Assembly (NCBI GenBank): GCA_030407085.1
Contig: CM059582.1
Location: forward strand, 138,808,501-138,872,500
Source: Trichopria drosophilae
Lineage: Eukaryota; Arthropoda; Insecta; Hymenoptera; Diapriidae
Reading direction: 5' to 3'
Length of the DNA: 64,000 bases
Part shown: positions 1 through 11,059 of the stretch, piece by piece
How positions within the stretch are numbered: the stretch's first letter is position 1
Layout of the letters: each line of letters starts with the position of its first letter
Notes under the pieces: generated by a model
What the model saw: the letters and a program-made list of their open reading frames with translations, nothing else
The model's database searches: none
What the model was told of the DNA's origin: nothing
Program-made: the position numbers and the translations under genes

Positions 1-250
1 AATGTCGGATTCAATATGGCCGACAAAAAATTTAAAAATCACCTGATCGAGATGAAACTAGGCTCTAGGGGGTTTTTGGTGTCGCTGATTACGAATTTGA
101 ACTCAGATTTTGAAAATTCAAAATGGCGCGTTCAATATGGCCGACAAAAATGTAAAAAATCACCTGATCGAGATGAAACTGGGATCTACAAGGTTTTTGG
201 GGTCGCGGATTACGAATCAGAACTCAAAATGGTAGATTCATATGGCGCTT
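1..250 (+). repeat. ~125-bp tandem repeat (TTCAATATGGCCGAC family), two units
   Basis: Two tandem units and the start of a third. Each has the order TTCAATATGGCCGAC, then CACCTGATCGAGATGAAACT, then a G-rich GGGTTTTTGG stretch, then TCGCTGATTACGAAT. The unit repeats about every 124 bp. More copies lie at 2458-3265 in both orientations and, decayed, at 3541-3870. Short open frames here are by-products of the repeat and not genes. Confidence 0.85.
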
Positions 251-252
251 AA

Positions 253-689
253 AAATTAGAATATTACTGGATTTTGTACTACGAACCGCGCTCAGTTGAC
301 TCCAGAGACACGAACGAGGACGTGGCGGTTATTGTCTCCATATTTTTTTTTTGTTTTTCAATTTATTGTTTTTTTTTTTGCTTTTTCGTTTTTTTTCATT
401 TTTTTGGTTTTTTGAACTTTATTGTTTTTTTTTGCTTTTGTTTTTTTTTCTAACTTATTCTAAAAAATTAAGCGCGATAACTGAAAAAACAATTTTTATT
501 CCCCTTTATGCAGAGCGGCACATTGAGAGCACTGCAATAAAATGTAGTTCTTCGAGGTTCAGATTTCGAACTGCACAGAGCGCAACGTCTGAGAGTATTT
601 GAAACTAAGGGCATGTGAGCAGACTGAGTGCGCCTTTTTTCAGTAGGTACTTGAGGCTTTCTGGATATTTTAGCAACATATTGTTCTTT
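253..689. other. T-rich spacer, no gene seen
   Basis: The stretch 340-460 is dominated by T runs. At about 502-530 a CCCTTTATGC segment followed by GCGGCACATTG loosely resembles piggyBac-type termini, but no flanking TTAA is present, so I do not call an end here. Nothing else is recognised. Confidence 0.4.
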
Positions 690-2109
690 TCATTTCCTAC
701 CTTTTTTTGTCGGAAAACGAGCAGCAGCTAATTGATCAATCAAATGTAACCTGAAGTCTAATGATTCCATAGTATGTTCCACATTTATTTGTTTGTGAAT
801 AATGAAAGCATTTATTATAGTTAAATCTATAAAATGCCAGAATATGCGGTGCCACCATTTCTTTGACTTTCTATCAATTTTATAAGAGGATACAAGGTGG
901 TCGGATCTATCAACATAACCCATATTTTTATGATAATCCGAGCACATAACTGGGCAATTTATACTTTTAGCTGAACCATCTTTTTGTGTCCTTTTTGTTT
1001 CAGTAACTTCACAAGGATCATGATAGTTAGATAGAAAGAAACCAGCTTTTTTATCCATCCATTTGATCCAAGTAATTCCACTACCACAAGTACGGTATTC
1101 ATATTGCCCACGATCCATTTTTTTGTCAGGAAGCTCACTTTTCGGTAAACCTTTTCTGTTACTACGAACTGTTCCACAAGCGAAAATATTATCTTTTTTT
1201 AAATCTTTCATCAAATCAAGACCAGTGAAGTAATTGTCAAAGAATACATGATGATTTTTCCCCACTAAGTTACGTGTCAAATCTTTTACAACACGTGCAC
1301 CTAATAGTTTTTCAGCACCTTCAGCTTTACCCGTATACATCTGAAACTCGCATGTGTATCGTGATGAGTCTGCGCGCACCCAAAGTTTATATCCACGTTT
1401 TATGGGCTTGTTTGGCATGTACTGCTTCATACTACTACGGCCTTTGAATTTGTTCATAGACTCGTCAACAGATTGATTTTCACTCGGGTTCCAGCAGCTT
1501 TTATAAGTTGCCGTTAGTTTATCTAATAACGGTCTAATCTTGTATAGTTTGTCCTAGTTATTAGCGCCTTTCTTTGGTTCCTGACTGTTGTCGGACAAGT
1601 GTAAATTGCTCAGGAAGAAACCGAATCGATTTACCGTCATCAGTTTACTTACGTACGAATCATTCAATTTCGGATCTGCTGACCAACAATGACGATAAGA
1701 GGGATATTTTTTAACACCCATCAAAATATTAATAGCAAAAAATATTAATATCATCTTTGGTTATCGGTTTACATTTACTTTTTGTTTGCCGTACATATAG
1801 ATTCGTTTGCTCAACAATTAAATCTAATAGATTATTGGGAAATAAACATAAAAATATATCCAAAGGTGTGGTTGCATTTTCTGGAATATTTGGACCGAAT
1901 GGTTCAGCGAATGGAAAATCACCTCTGGTTTTTCCATTCTTAGTCCACTTATCAATATCTGCAGAATCTGTAGAATTATTTTCATCAAAACATGCTGAAT
2001 CGGAATCAATTTCATCATCCAATTCATTTTCTGAATAATCTTCAACGTCAGAATCACGTAACCCATCAATAGATTCACAATCACTAGGAATTTCAGCGAT
2101 TTCAACCAT
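690..2109 (-). pseudogene. piggyBac-type transposase, broken
   Basis: Cut-and-paste DNA transposase of the piggyBac superfamily (DDE_Tnp_1_7), which targets TTAA. Reading leftward there is an acidic N-terminal part (2109-1729), a middle part (1754-1554) in another frame, and a C-terminal part that is open from about 1550 to 690. The C-terminal block holds the family landmarks: SVDESM (first catalytic Asp, about 1475), FFDNYFTG (second Asp, about 1240) and NMGYVDRSD (third Asp, where the usual MGGVD has Tyr). The basic KGRSSMKQYMP segment is also typical. A frameshift near 1740 and a stop near 1554 break the gene, and no C-terminal cysteine-rich domain is visible. Recent death is likely, because all three aspartates survive. 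Confidence 0.88.
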
Positions 2110-2457
2110 ACTTGAAAAATGTATTACAAGTTCGTCTTTTTATATATATAAAGGTATAAAATAGAATTAATAATACTAATAAGAAGGTGGAGAATTATGC
2201 GATGAACATAAAGAAAGAACGGAAAAGTTCGTATTTACTATTCCGATAGCCCGCCACTCAAACGTGATTTCTAAGACAGAATAAAACGTAATTTGCACTC
2301 AAAAATCGGGAAGATCGAGCTGGCCGAGACGGCGCTACTTATATTTCGCTCGACACATTTTGCTTGCGAGAAACGAAATCCGGAGTACAGGTAATGTCAG
2401 TTGGGAAATCATACACGCACTGCAGAGTTCCATTATTCATAGAATGTGGTACATAAA
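2110..2457. other. Spacer upstream of the piggyBac gene
   Basis: AT-rich 5' flank of the minus-strand transposase. No terminal inverted repeat or TTAA-bounded end is convincing, and no gene is seen. Confidence 0.4.
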
Positions 2458-3265
2458 TGTTTTTGGGGTCGCTGATTACGAATCTGTACTCAAATTTTAA
2501 AAATCCAATATGTCGGATTCATATGGCCGACAAAAAATTAAAAAAATTACGTAATTGAGATGAAACTGGGTACTCGGGGGTTTTTGAGGTCGCTGATTGC
2601 GAATCTGAACTCAGATTTCGAAAATTCAAAATGGCGGATTCAATATGGCCGACCAAAAATTTAAAAATCACCTGATCGAGATGAAACTAGGCTCTAGGGG
2701 GTTTTCGGGGTCGCTGATTACAAATATGAACTCAGATTCGTAATCGGCAACCCCTAAAACCCCTGAGTACTTAGTTTCATCTCGATCAGGTAATTTTTTA
2801 CATTTTTGATCGGCCATATGGAATCCGCCATATTGAATTTTGAAAATGTAAGTTCAGATTCGCAATCAGCGACCCCAAAAACCCCCCAGTGTCCTGTTTC
2901 ATCTCAATCAGGTTATTTTTTTACATTTTTGGCGGCCATCTTGAATCCGCCATTTTGAAATTTCAAAATCGGAGTGCAAATTTGTAATCAGCGACCCCAA
3001 AACCCCCCGAGCACCCAGATTCATCTCAATCAGGTTATTTTTTACATTTTTGGCGGCCATCTTGAATCCGCCATTTTGAATTTTCAAAATCGGAGTGCAA
3101 AGTTGTAATCAGCGACCCCAAAAACCCCCGCATACCCAGCTTCATCTCAATCAGGTTATTTTTTACATTTTTGGCGGCCATCTTGAATCCGCCATTTTGA
3201 ATTTTCAAAATCTGAGTGCAGATTTGTAATCAGCGACCCCAAAAACCCACGAGTACCCAGTTTCA
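2458..3265. repeat. ~125-bp repeats in opposed orientation (head-to-head switch near 2740)
   Basis: Plus-orientation units run from 2458 to about 2735. At about 2740 the orientation flips, and four minus-orientation units (GCGACCCCAAAAACCCC, TTTCATCTCAATCAGG, TTGAATCCGCCATTTTGAA) follow at about 125-bp spacing to 3265. The flip makes a large imperfect palindrome. It is the same family as 1-250. Confidence 0.85.
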
Positions 3266-3283
3266 TGAAAAATGGTTCATCAG

Positions 3284-3308
3284 AAAAATGTGTGCCGGAA
3301 AGGGTTAA
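3284..3308. other. Possible piggyBac-type terminus next to TTAA
   Basis: The sequence TGTGCCGGAAAGGG directly abuts TTAA (3305-3308). Read from the TTAA it begins CCCTTTCCGGCACA, which resembles piggyBac-like ends. No matching partner end was found, so the link to the transposase at 690-2109 is unproven. Confidence 0.3.
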
Positions 3309-3540
3309 AAAAGATTCCGTGTTTCGCATTTCCTTCTTATGTTGAACCAATTATAATTAAAAATAACTTTATTATATGCCAATTACTCAAAACTTTCATT
3401 GAAAGAAATCCTATATATAGCTGTACTATTCTGACAAGGTCTCCAAAGATAGACCTGCCATTATGTAGGTGTGTATTTTTAAATTAGTATATCTTACTGA
3501 TTTTCTGACTGTTCTATATTTAAACAAAAAATGTACAAAC

Positions 3541-3870
3541 AATTTGTCGGCCATTTTGGATCCGCCACTTTGAATGTTGAAAATTCATCATCAGAATCGT
3601 ACTTGTAACACTCGAAACCCCGGGACTAATAAATTTCGAGCAAACAATGGTAATTGAAAAAAAAATGGTCCGTTTCTTTGGATCCGCCATTTTGAATTAT
3701 GAAAATCTCTCATCAGATTCTTATTAATAGGTCCCCGAAACCTCCGAATAACAAATTTCGAGCAAATCTGGGCAATTTCAAAAAAAATTTGGATCCGCCA
3801 TTTTTATTTTTAAATTCTTACTTCAGATTCTCAATCAGCAGCCTCGAAAACAGCCTCATGTCAGTCATCA
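3541..3870 (-). repeat. Decayed copies of the ~125-bp repeat
   Basis: Three recurrences of GGATCCGCCA followed by a TTTGAA-type stretch at about 125-bp spacing, in the orientation of 2740-3265 but much more diverged. Confidence 0.6.
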
Positions 3871-5218
3871 GTTTCTTTAATTCGATAGAACAATGGATGG
3901 TTCGAGGAAATGTAGGCGGTCGTCAGATACAGTCAACTTTGGGAATGCACTGTTCCCACACATAGACGGATCAAAATTTACCACTCAAATTTTAAAGTAG
4001 AACCATTTCTGCGTATTTAAAAAAATGTATTAAATTAGGTTGAGAATTAGCGCGGGGACGGACGATGTCCGCTTTGCGAGCGGCTCCGACCTCCGTGCGC
4101 GGCGGCCTACAGAATCACGAGGCGTGCTTGCACGCAGTCACTCTCAGAATATTGCAATAACTCAACGGGGACCGAAAACAACATTCAGAACCGATAATAT
4201 ATTGATTGTTGATGATTTGAAGAAGAGTTTCCGACTAATTTTCCGTTTAAAAAAATGTAAATGTGTAAGTGCGGCAACCCCCTGAAAATGACAAAAATCG
4301 CATATTTTGAGGTTTCAGACATTTTTTTCTCGGAAATTGTGGCCCGTACGTAGAAAAATGTAAAAACCTTTTTCATTCCAAATAAGCTGAAAAAGATACC
4401 ACAATTTTTCCGGTGCCGAAAAAACGCTTTTTTGAATTTGTTATTAAAAATGGTTAATAACAATTTAAAGAACAACATTTCAGCATTGGGACCAAAACAT
4501 TCGCGTTCGGAATGTCAAAATCTATAGAAAAGTATTGTTTCAGCCTTGGACATACAAACGTCCATGGAACCATGTCCTGCGCCGAAGACGCAGTGTTGGA
4601 CGAATTCTAATAACGGAATTGAATTATTAGCAATCCACTTGCAATATCATATAAAAGGGATGGTTGTAATTCGCACCTCTTAGGTGTTGACCGACTTCGC
4701 TCACTGTAGTATGTATACACATACACATGTCACAACGTAGAGTATGTGATACATGCCTTGGGAACTGTTATAATAAATATTTGATTTGATTTCATGCATG
4801 ATGCATGTCAAATCAATTTTATTTAATTAAAATTAATTCGTCTTGGTAGTCCCAACTGGGAAGAAGGAAAGAAATAATTTAAACACGGTTATCATTACAT
4901 AAATTGACATATATTCATAGTTCTTTCAGTTAATACAGCATTGTTCCCTTTTATAATTCGCTGCATGACTATTTCCACGACTTAATGAGTCAATAATTAA
5001 AATTCTAACGAACTCTATACGCACAACGCAATCGCTAGATTATTTTGAATCGCATGTTTTAATATAAATTTTTATTACGCAAGTAATGATATTCAACAAC
5101 TCAGAAAGTCGAATCTCGAACTCGAATCTAGTTTTTTCACGCATTTTAATTTCAGTCAAGTAAATTGTCCTAAAAGAGGACCTAATTGCAACCATATGAG
5201 AACATGTAAATTAAGGAA
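3871..5218. other. Unannotated AT-rich DNA
   Basis: No coding similarity, RNA gene or bounded element is recognised. Short open frames (for example 4040-4285) show no protein-like composition. Confidence 0.4.
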
Positions 5219-5277
5219 AAGTGTGCGTGTGTGTGTGCGCGTGCGCGTGTATGTGTGTATGAGTGAGTGTGTGTAAA
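5219..5277 (+). repeat. (GT)n microsatellite
   Basis: Alternating GT/GC-type dinucleotides (GTGTGCGTGTG), about 55 bp long, directly before the satellite block. Confidence 0.85.
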
Positions 5278-8200
5278 TTTCATTTAAGAGTGGGTTTTTT
5301 CCAATAAGGTTTGGAGCACAAAATTTGGTATTAATATTATTGGTTAGTAAACCATTCAAGTGCACCTTTTTAACTATGAAATAATTTTGTGCTACTTTCT
5401 CTTCTTAAATAATGCATTTTTCCGTTGAGGGTGGGTTTTTTCATTACAATAAGGGTAGATGCACAAAATTCGGTGTTAGTCTTATTGGTTAATGAATGAC
5501 TCAAGAGTAGGTTTTCAACTATAATATGATTGTGGGCTACTTTCCCTTCGTAAATAATGCATTTTTCCGTTGAGGGTGGGGTTTTTTTTACAATAAGGGT
5601 TCGAGCACAAAATTCGGTGTTATCCTTATTGCTCAATGAATGATTCAAAGATAGGTTTTCAACTATAATATAATTGTGTGCTACTTTCCCTTCGTAATTA
5701 ATGATTATGGCAAAAAATCCTTTCGCAAATCCAATCCCATCCCTTATCGCAAAAACCACCCTTAGCAAAGAATCAAACCACAAAAATGCTTAAAAAATTA
5801 AGTAAATGCGCCAACAAAACAGATACATAATATTTTCTATATCAGAGAGACATTCCGATATTTATGTTAAGAGATGTAACAAATATCAAATCTTCTGGAA
5901 TTTTTTCCAATAAGGGTTGGAGCAAGAAATTCGGGATTAGTTTTATTGGTTAATAAATGACTCAAGAGGACGTTTTCAACGATAAAATAATTTTGTGCTA
6001 TTTTCCCTTCGTAAACAATCATTATTTTCCCTCATGGGTGAATTTTTTCCAATAAGAGTAGGAGCACAAAATTCGGTATTTGTATTATTGGTTATTAAAT
6101 AACTCAAGGGTACGTTTTCAACTGTAAAATAATTTTGTGCTACTTTCCCCTTGTAAATAATGATTATTTTCCCTTAAGGGTGAATTTTTTCCAATAAAGG
6201 TTCGAGCACAAAATTCGGGATTAGTAATATTGGTTAATAAATGACTCAAGGGGATGTTTTCAACTATAAAATAATTTTGTGCTACTTTCCCTTCGTAAAT
6301 AATGATTATTTTCCTTCAAGGGTGAATTTTTGTCCAATAAGGGTTCCGGCACAAAATATGGATTTAGTATTATTGGTTAATAAATGACTCAAGGGGACGT
6401 TTTGAACTATAAAATAATTTTGTGCTACTTTTCCTTCGTAAATAATCATTATTTTCCCTTAAGGGTGAATTTTGCCCAATAAGGGTTCGAGCACAAAATT
6501 TGGTATTAGTGTTATTGGTTAATAAATGATTCAAGGGTACGTTTTCAACTGTAAAATAATTTTGTGCTACTTTCCCTTCGTAAATAATCATTATTTTCCA
6601 TTAAGGGTGAATTTTTTCCAATAACCGTTCCAGCACAAAATTTGGTATTAGTGTTATTGGTTAATAAATGATTCAAGGGTACGTTTTCAACTGTAAAATA
6701 ATTTTGTGCTGCTTTCATTTCGTAAATAATGATTATTTTCCTTCAAGGGTGAATTTTTTCCAATAAGGGTAGGAGCACAAAATTCGGGATTAGTTTTATT
6801 GGTTAATAAATGACTCAAGAGGACGTTTTCAACGATAAAATAATTTTGTGCTATTTTCCCTTCGTAAACAATCATTATTTTCCCTCATGGGTGAATTTTT
6901 TCCAATAAGAGTAGGAGCACAAAATTCGGTATTTGTATTATTGGTTATTAAATAACTCAAGGGTACGTTTTCAACTGTAAAATAATTTTGTGCTACTTTC
7001 CCCTTGTAAATAATGATTATTTTCCCTTAAGGGTGAATTTTTTCCAATAAAGGTTCGAGCACAAAATTGGGGATTAGTAATATTGGTTAATAAATGACTC
7101 AAGGGGACGTTTTCAACTATAAAATAATTTTGTGCTACTTTCCCTTCGTAAATAATGATTATTTTCCTTCAAGGGTGAATTTTTTCCAATAAGGGTTCCG
7201 GCACAAAATTTGGGTTTAGTATTATTGGTTAATAAATGACTCAAGGGGACGTTTTGAACTATAAAATAATTTTGTGCTACTTTTCCTTCGTAAATAATCA
7301 TTATTTTCCCTTAAGGGTGAATTTTGCCCAATAAGGGTTCGAGCACAAAATTTGGTATTAGTGTTATTGGTTAATAAATGATTCAAGGGTACGTTTTCAA
7401 CTGTAAAATAATTTTGTGCTACTTTCCCTTCGTAAATAATCATTATTTTCCATTAAGGGTGAATTTTTTCCAATAACCGTTCCAGCACAAAATTTGGTAT
7501 TAGTGTTATTGGTTAATAAATGATTCAAGGGTACGTTTTCAACTGTAAAATAATTTTGTGCTGCTTTCATTTCGTAAATAATGATTATTTTCCTTCAAGG
7601 GTGAATTTTTTCCAATAAGGGTAGGAGCACAAAATTAGGTATTAGTATTATTGGTTAATAAATGACTCAAGGGGACGTTTTGAACTATAAAATAATTTTG
7701 TGCTACTTTCCCTTCGTAAATAATCATTATTTTCCCTTAAGGGTGAATTTTTTCCAATAAGGGTAGGAGCACAAAATTAGGTATTAGTATTATTGGTCAA
7801 TAAATAACTCGAGGGTACGTTTTCAACTGTAAAAAAAATAATTTTGTCCTTCTTTCCCCTTGTAAATAATCATTGTTTTCCCTTAAGGGTGATTTTTTTC
7901 CAATAAGGGTTCGCGCACCAAATTCCGTATTAGTCTTATTGCTTAATAAATGACTCAAGGGTACGTTTTCAACTATAAAATAATTTTGTGCTACTTTCCC
8001 TTCGTAAATAATCATTATTTTCCCTTAAGGGAGATTTTTTTCCAATAAGGGTTTGAGCACAGAATTCGGTATTAGTCTTATTGCTTAATAAATGACTCAA
8101 GTGTACGTTTTCAACTGTAAAATAATTTTGTGCTACTTTCCCCTTATAAATAATGATTATTTTCCATTAAGGGTGAATTTTTTCCAATAAGGGTAGGTGC

Positions 8201-8805
8201 ACAAAATTAGGTATTAGTATTATTGGTTAATCAATAACTCAAGGGTACCTTTTCAACTGTAAAATAATTTTGTGCTACTTTCCCCTTGTAAATAATCATT
8301 ATTTTCCATCAAGGGTTAATTTTTTCCAATAAGGGTTCAAGCACAACATTCGATATTAGTATTATTGGTTAATAAATAACTCAAGGGTACGTTTTCAACT
8401 GTAACATAATTTTTGACTACTTTCTCCTTGTAAATAATCATTATTTTCCCTTAAGGGTAAATTTTTTCCAATAAGGGTTCGAGCACAACATTTGATATTA
8501 GTGTTATTGGTTAATAAATGACTCAAGGGGATGTTTTCAACTATAAAATAATTTTGTGCTACTTTCCCTTCGTAAATAATCATTATTTTCCCTAGAGGGT
8601 GAAATTTTTCCAATAAGGGTAGGAGCACAAAATTCGGTATTATTGTTATTGGTTATTAAATGATTCAAGGGTACGTTTTCAACTATAAAATAATTTTGTG
8701 CTATTTTCACTTCGTAAATAATGATTATTTTCCCTTCGTAAAAAATGATTATTTTCCCTCAAGGGTGAATTTTTCCAATAAGGATTCGAGCACAAAATTC
8801 GGGAT
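5278..8805. repeat. ~142-bp satellite array, about 24 monomers
   Basis: Monomers share TTTTCCAATAAGGGT, GAGCACAAAATTCGG, TATTGGTTAATAAATGA and AAAATAATTTTGTGCTAC, and successive AATTTTGTGC anchors (6131, 6273, 6416) are 142-143 bp apart. About 190 bp of unrelated sequence (5705-5897) interrupts the array near its left end. The minus-strand frames of 62-77 codons repeat with the monomer and are not genes. Confidence 0.93.
5905..7610. repeat. Higher-order repeat: two 852-bp units of six monomers
   Basis: The blocks of about 5905-6757 and 6757-7610 match base for base apart from a handful of changes (for example near 6210/7062, 6254/7106 and 6331/7183), while neighbouring 142-bp monomers inside a block differ far more. 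The offset 852 equals 6 x 142. Confidence 0.88.
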
Positions 8806-9240
8806 TAGTAGTGACTACTCGAACCAAACCATCTGATCCAAGATGGCATTTCAAAATACGACCGAGACTCCATTTCATCGGTGGCACCCCTTTCTCACGC
8901 AATAACACTCTCTGTCCGGTTCGCAACGACTCTACTCAGTTATGCAACATAGTCCTATGCTGGCCAAAGCGAACGTCCTCGGACGAGGAGCGCCAAAACG
9001 AGCCGAATAATTGTCTAAAGTATTAACACTCAGATAAACGATTACACGGAACTTCATCTAACGAATGGAAAAGCGCAGTTCCCACTGGATGCCCCAGAAT
9101 GAAATGTGCAACAAGACTTTTTAGATTATCATCCATCGGAGAGAGTGTTCGGGAATTAAGGCAAGCTTCTATTCGGAACGATAAAGTGGTAAATTCCCCA
9201 TATGTAGGAGATGCATACTCAAGCATTACTTTTAGGTATA
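8806..9240 (-). pseudogene. BEL/Pao pol, integrase 3' end, broken
   Basis: Remnant of the end of a BEL/Pao LTR-retrotransposon polyprotein. Upstream on the minus strand, FRIEACLNSRTLSP and FILGHPVGTAL (about 9210-9100) match the conserved integrase stretch of BEL/Pao (IEACLNSRPLxP, FLIGRPL). After a frame change, VLLREKGVPPMKWSLGRI and LGSDGLVRVV (about 8900-8810) match the C-terminal domain called DUF5641 (LPPLKWPLGRV, GxDGxVRVV). It is cut by the satellite at 8805 and has at least one frameshift. It belongs to a different element from the gypsy provirus that follows on the other strand. Confidence 0.82.
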
Positions 9241-9261
9241 TGTTTTTTTCCAACGCATTGG

Positions 9262-9490
9262 AGAGGGAAACGATGAAAATCACAAACAATGGTTCATAAA
9301 AGTTGCAATTACACATAGGTCACTAGATTTTTTCTTTGAATGGTTAATAATGACAGCAATGAATAATCCGACTAACTTTAAAAAAAATGGAATGACAGGA
9401 AGGCACCGCTGGAGGGGGAAAAATGTCGAAAAATGGTGAAAAACACAAACAACAGTTAATAAAATTTGCAATTACAGTTAGGCTACTCAT
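9262..9490 (-). repeat. ~155-160-bp dispersed/tandem repeat, ~1.4 units
   Basis: Contains AAAATCACAAACAATGG, TTCATAAAAGTTGCAATTAC, CGAATAGTTAATAATGA-like and AGGAAGGCACCGCTGGAGG blocks. The same family forms arrays at 34430-35283 and 43787-44690. The segment abuts the BEL/Pao remnant. Confidence 0.8.
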
Positions 9491-9529
9491 TTTTTGCACT
9501 GGATGTGGAAAAAGGTGACCCGACTTATT

Positions 9530-9670
9530 ATCCGCGTCAAAATATCCACGATAAAATATCCGTAGCAAAAAAATACGAGACAAAATTACCGCACGACAAA
9601 ATACCCGCGACAAAATATCCGCGTCAAAATATCTGCGACTAAATATGCGCCATAAAACATCTGCGCATAA
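9530..9670. repeat. 13-bp minisatellite (CAAAATATCCGCG)n
   Basis: About ten degenerate units of GACAAAATATCCGC with drift (CAAAATTACCGCA, TAAATATGCGCC). No coding content. Confidence 0.8.
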
Positions 9671-9699
9671 GTGCAATAACGGGCTATTGTGGGGACAGT

Positions 9700-10375
9700 G
9701 AACTTGAAGATATATGCAGAATTATAAAAGGCAGAACGTAGGTTTAAATAGGTTTGGTAGTGGTTGGGTTAGACTAGTATTGCTGCTAGAAAATTATCCG
9801 AGAAGTACAATGCAAAGGATGCTGGTTCTGACCCTATGCTCAATGGACGAGGATTTCAGCATGCATCCGCTCATTTGATTTCAAAAAATTCACAGGATCA
9901 TTTCGATAATAGGTATTTCGGTCAGCGAGAAAAAAATTAAATAGACTTCCGTATACAGAATTATAACGATATGCAGTGCGACTACTGCAAGCGAATAGGT
10001 CACACTCGGAAGCAGTGTCGAACTCCAAAAAATAAAGAATGGGATACATTGGACACGGAGAAAAATTACACTTGGTGTGACCGTATAGGTCACACTAGAT
10101 TTAACTGTCCCGCACAAAGATATAACGAGCTAAAATGCAATTTATGTCAACGAATTGGACACATACGAGAAAATTGCTTTTTTCTTGGTGATGGCGTAAA
10201 ACGGAAACCTCACGACGGAAATGTTCAGACTCACTCGCATAACCAATTAAGAACAAAATTCGAAAATACCCAAATAAGTTTAATAACGAATACCGCGAGG
10301 AAAATATCGCGGACAGAGAAAATTACCAAACGAACCAAAATTCCCCGCGCTTTCCTGGAAAGCGCCCATTTGTAA
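9700..10375 (+). pseudogene. gypsy gag 3' part, nucleocapsid zinc knuckles
   Basis: Gag packages the element RNA, and the CCHC knuckles bind it. From 9971 the frame contains CDYCKRIGHTRKQC (intact CX2CX4HX4C), YTWCDRIGHTRFNC (first Cys replaced by Tyr) and CNLCQRIGHIRENC (intact), followed by a basic tail. Three knuckles in a row is more than the one or two usual for gypsy gags. Upstream, 9700-9970 is interrupted coding-like sequence with no recognisable capsid domain. The 5' gag and LTR are missing, probably lost at the junction with the repeats at 9262-9670. Confidence 0.8.
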
Positions 10376-10484
10376 CGGAAAATAATAAGAAAAATACACA
10401 AAGTGATAGGGCCAGGGACAAAAAAAAGGGTAATTCTAGAGAAAGTAATCATTACAACGGCCAACATTTAAACTCTACGGGCGC

Positions 10485-10980
10485 TTGACGGGAAGTGACC
10501 AGGTCGAGCGACACCCGGTACAAAAATATCCTCGGAAAGTATACTTGGTAAAAACGGAACAGCCAGAAGCAATTTTGGGCATGTTTGTTTTTCAAAATCC
10601 CGCGATTAGAGCTTTCGAGTCCCGACTTACAGGGCCGCGATACAATGTTCCTAGTGGATTCGGAAGTCGAAATAAATTTTATTAAATTTAGCTGTCTCCA
10701 TCAGGATTTGCTTCTTGATTAGTCGATAAAGCTCGACCTCAATGGTATCGGCGAAGGAATGATTGGAACAGTGCGCTCAAATAAGATTTAATAGCAAAAT
10801 CATAGAGATGCAAGTAGTACAGCTTAATTTTCCTATCGAAGAAGACGAGATATTAGGTGATCCATTTTCCGAGATTTAGGAACGAAAATTGATTACGAAC
10901 TCGATTGCTTATGCTTAAAGGATCTCGAAATCCCATTTTTTAATCAAGAATCTTTTTTTATTCCCCCCAGTAGTCGGGAG
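10485..10980 (+). pseudogene. gypsy pol, retropepsin-like protease, broken
   Basis: Aspartic protease region between gag and RT. A frame from 10485 ends near 10685. At about 10650 the sequence corresponds to a LVDSG-type active site followed by EINFIKF, but an indel throws the motif into two frames, so no intact D-S/T-G box remains. The following 10700-11000 is interrupted coding-like sequence linking to RT. Assigned from position and the remnant motif. Confidence 0.6.
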
Positions 10981-11059
10981 GTAATCTGAGTTAAGTTAAG
11001 CTCGTTTTTCGGGAATGCACTTGTAACAAATCACAACGGATACGCGTACCTGTGTGTTA

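Noticed and set aside
502..530. Left piggyBac terminus
   Set aside because: CCCTTTATGC resembles such ends, but there is no flanking TTAA and no matching right end.
5370..8628. Series of 62-137-codon minus-strand frames with similar proteins
   Set aside because: They recur with the 142-bp satellite monomer and reflect its sequence, not a gene family.
5278..8805. Regularly spaced repeats as a CRISPR array
   Set aside because: Repeats are contiguous 142-bp monomers without unique spacers, in a eukaryotic context.
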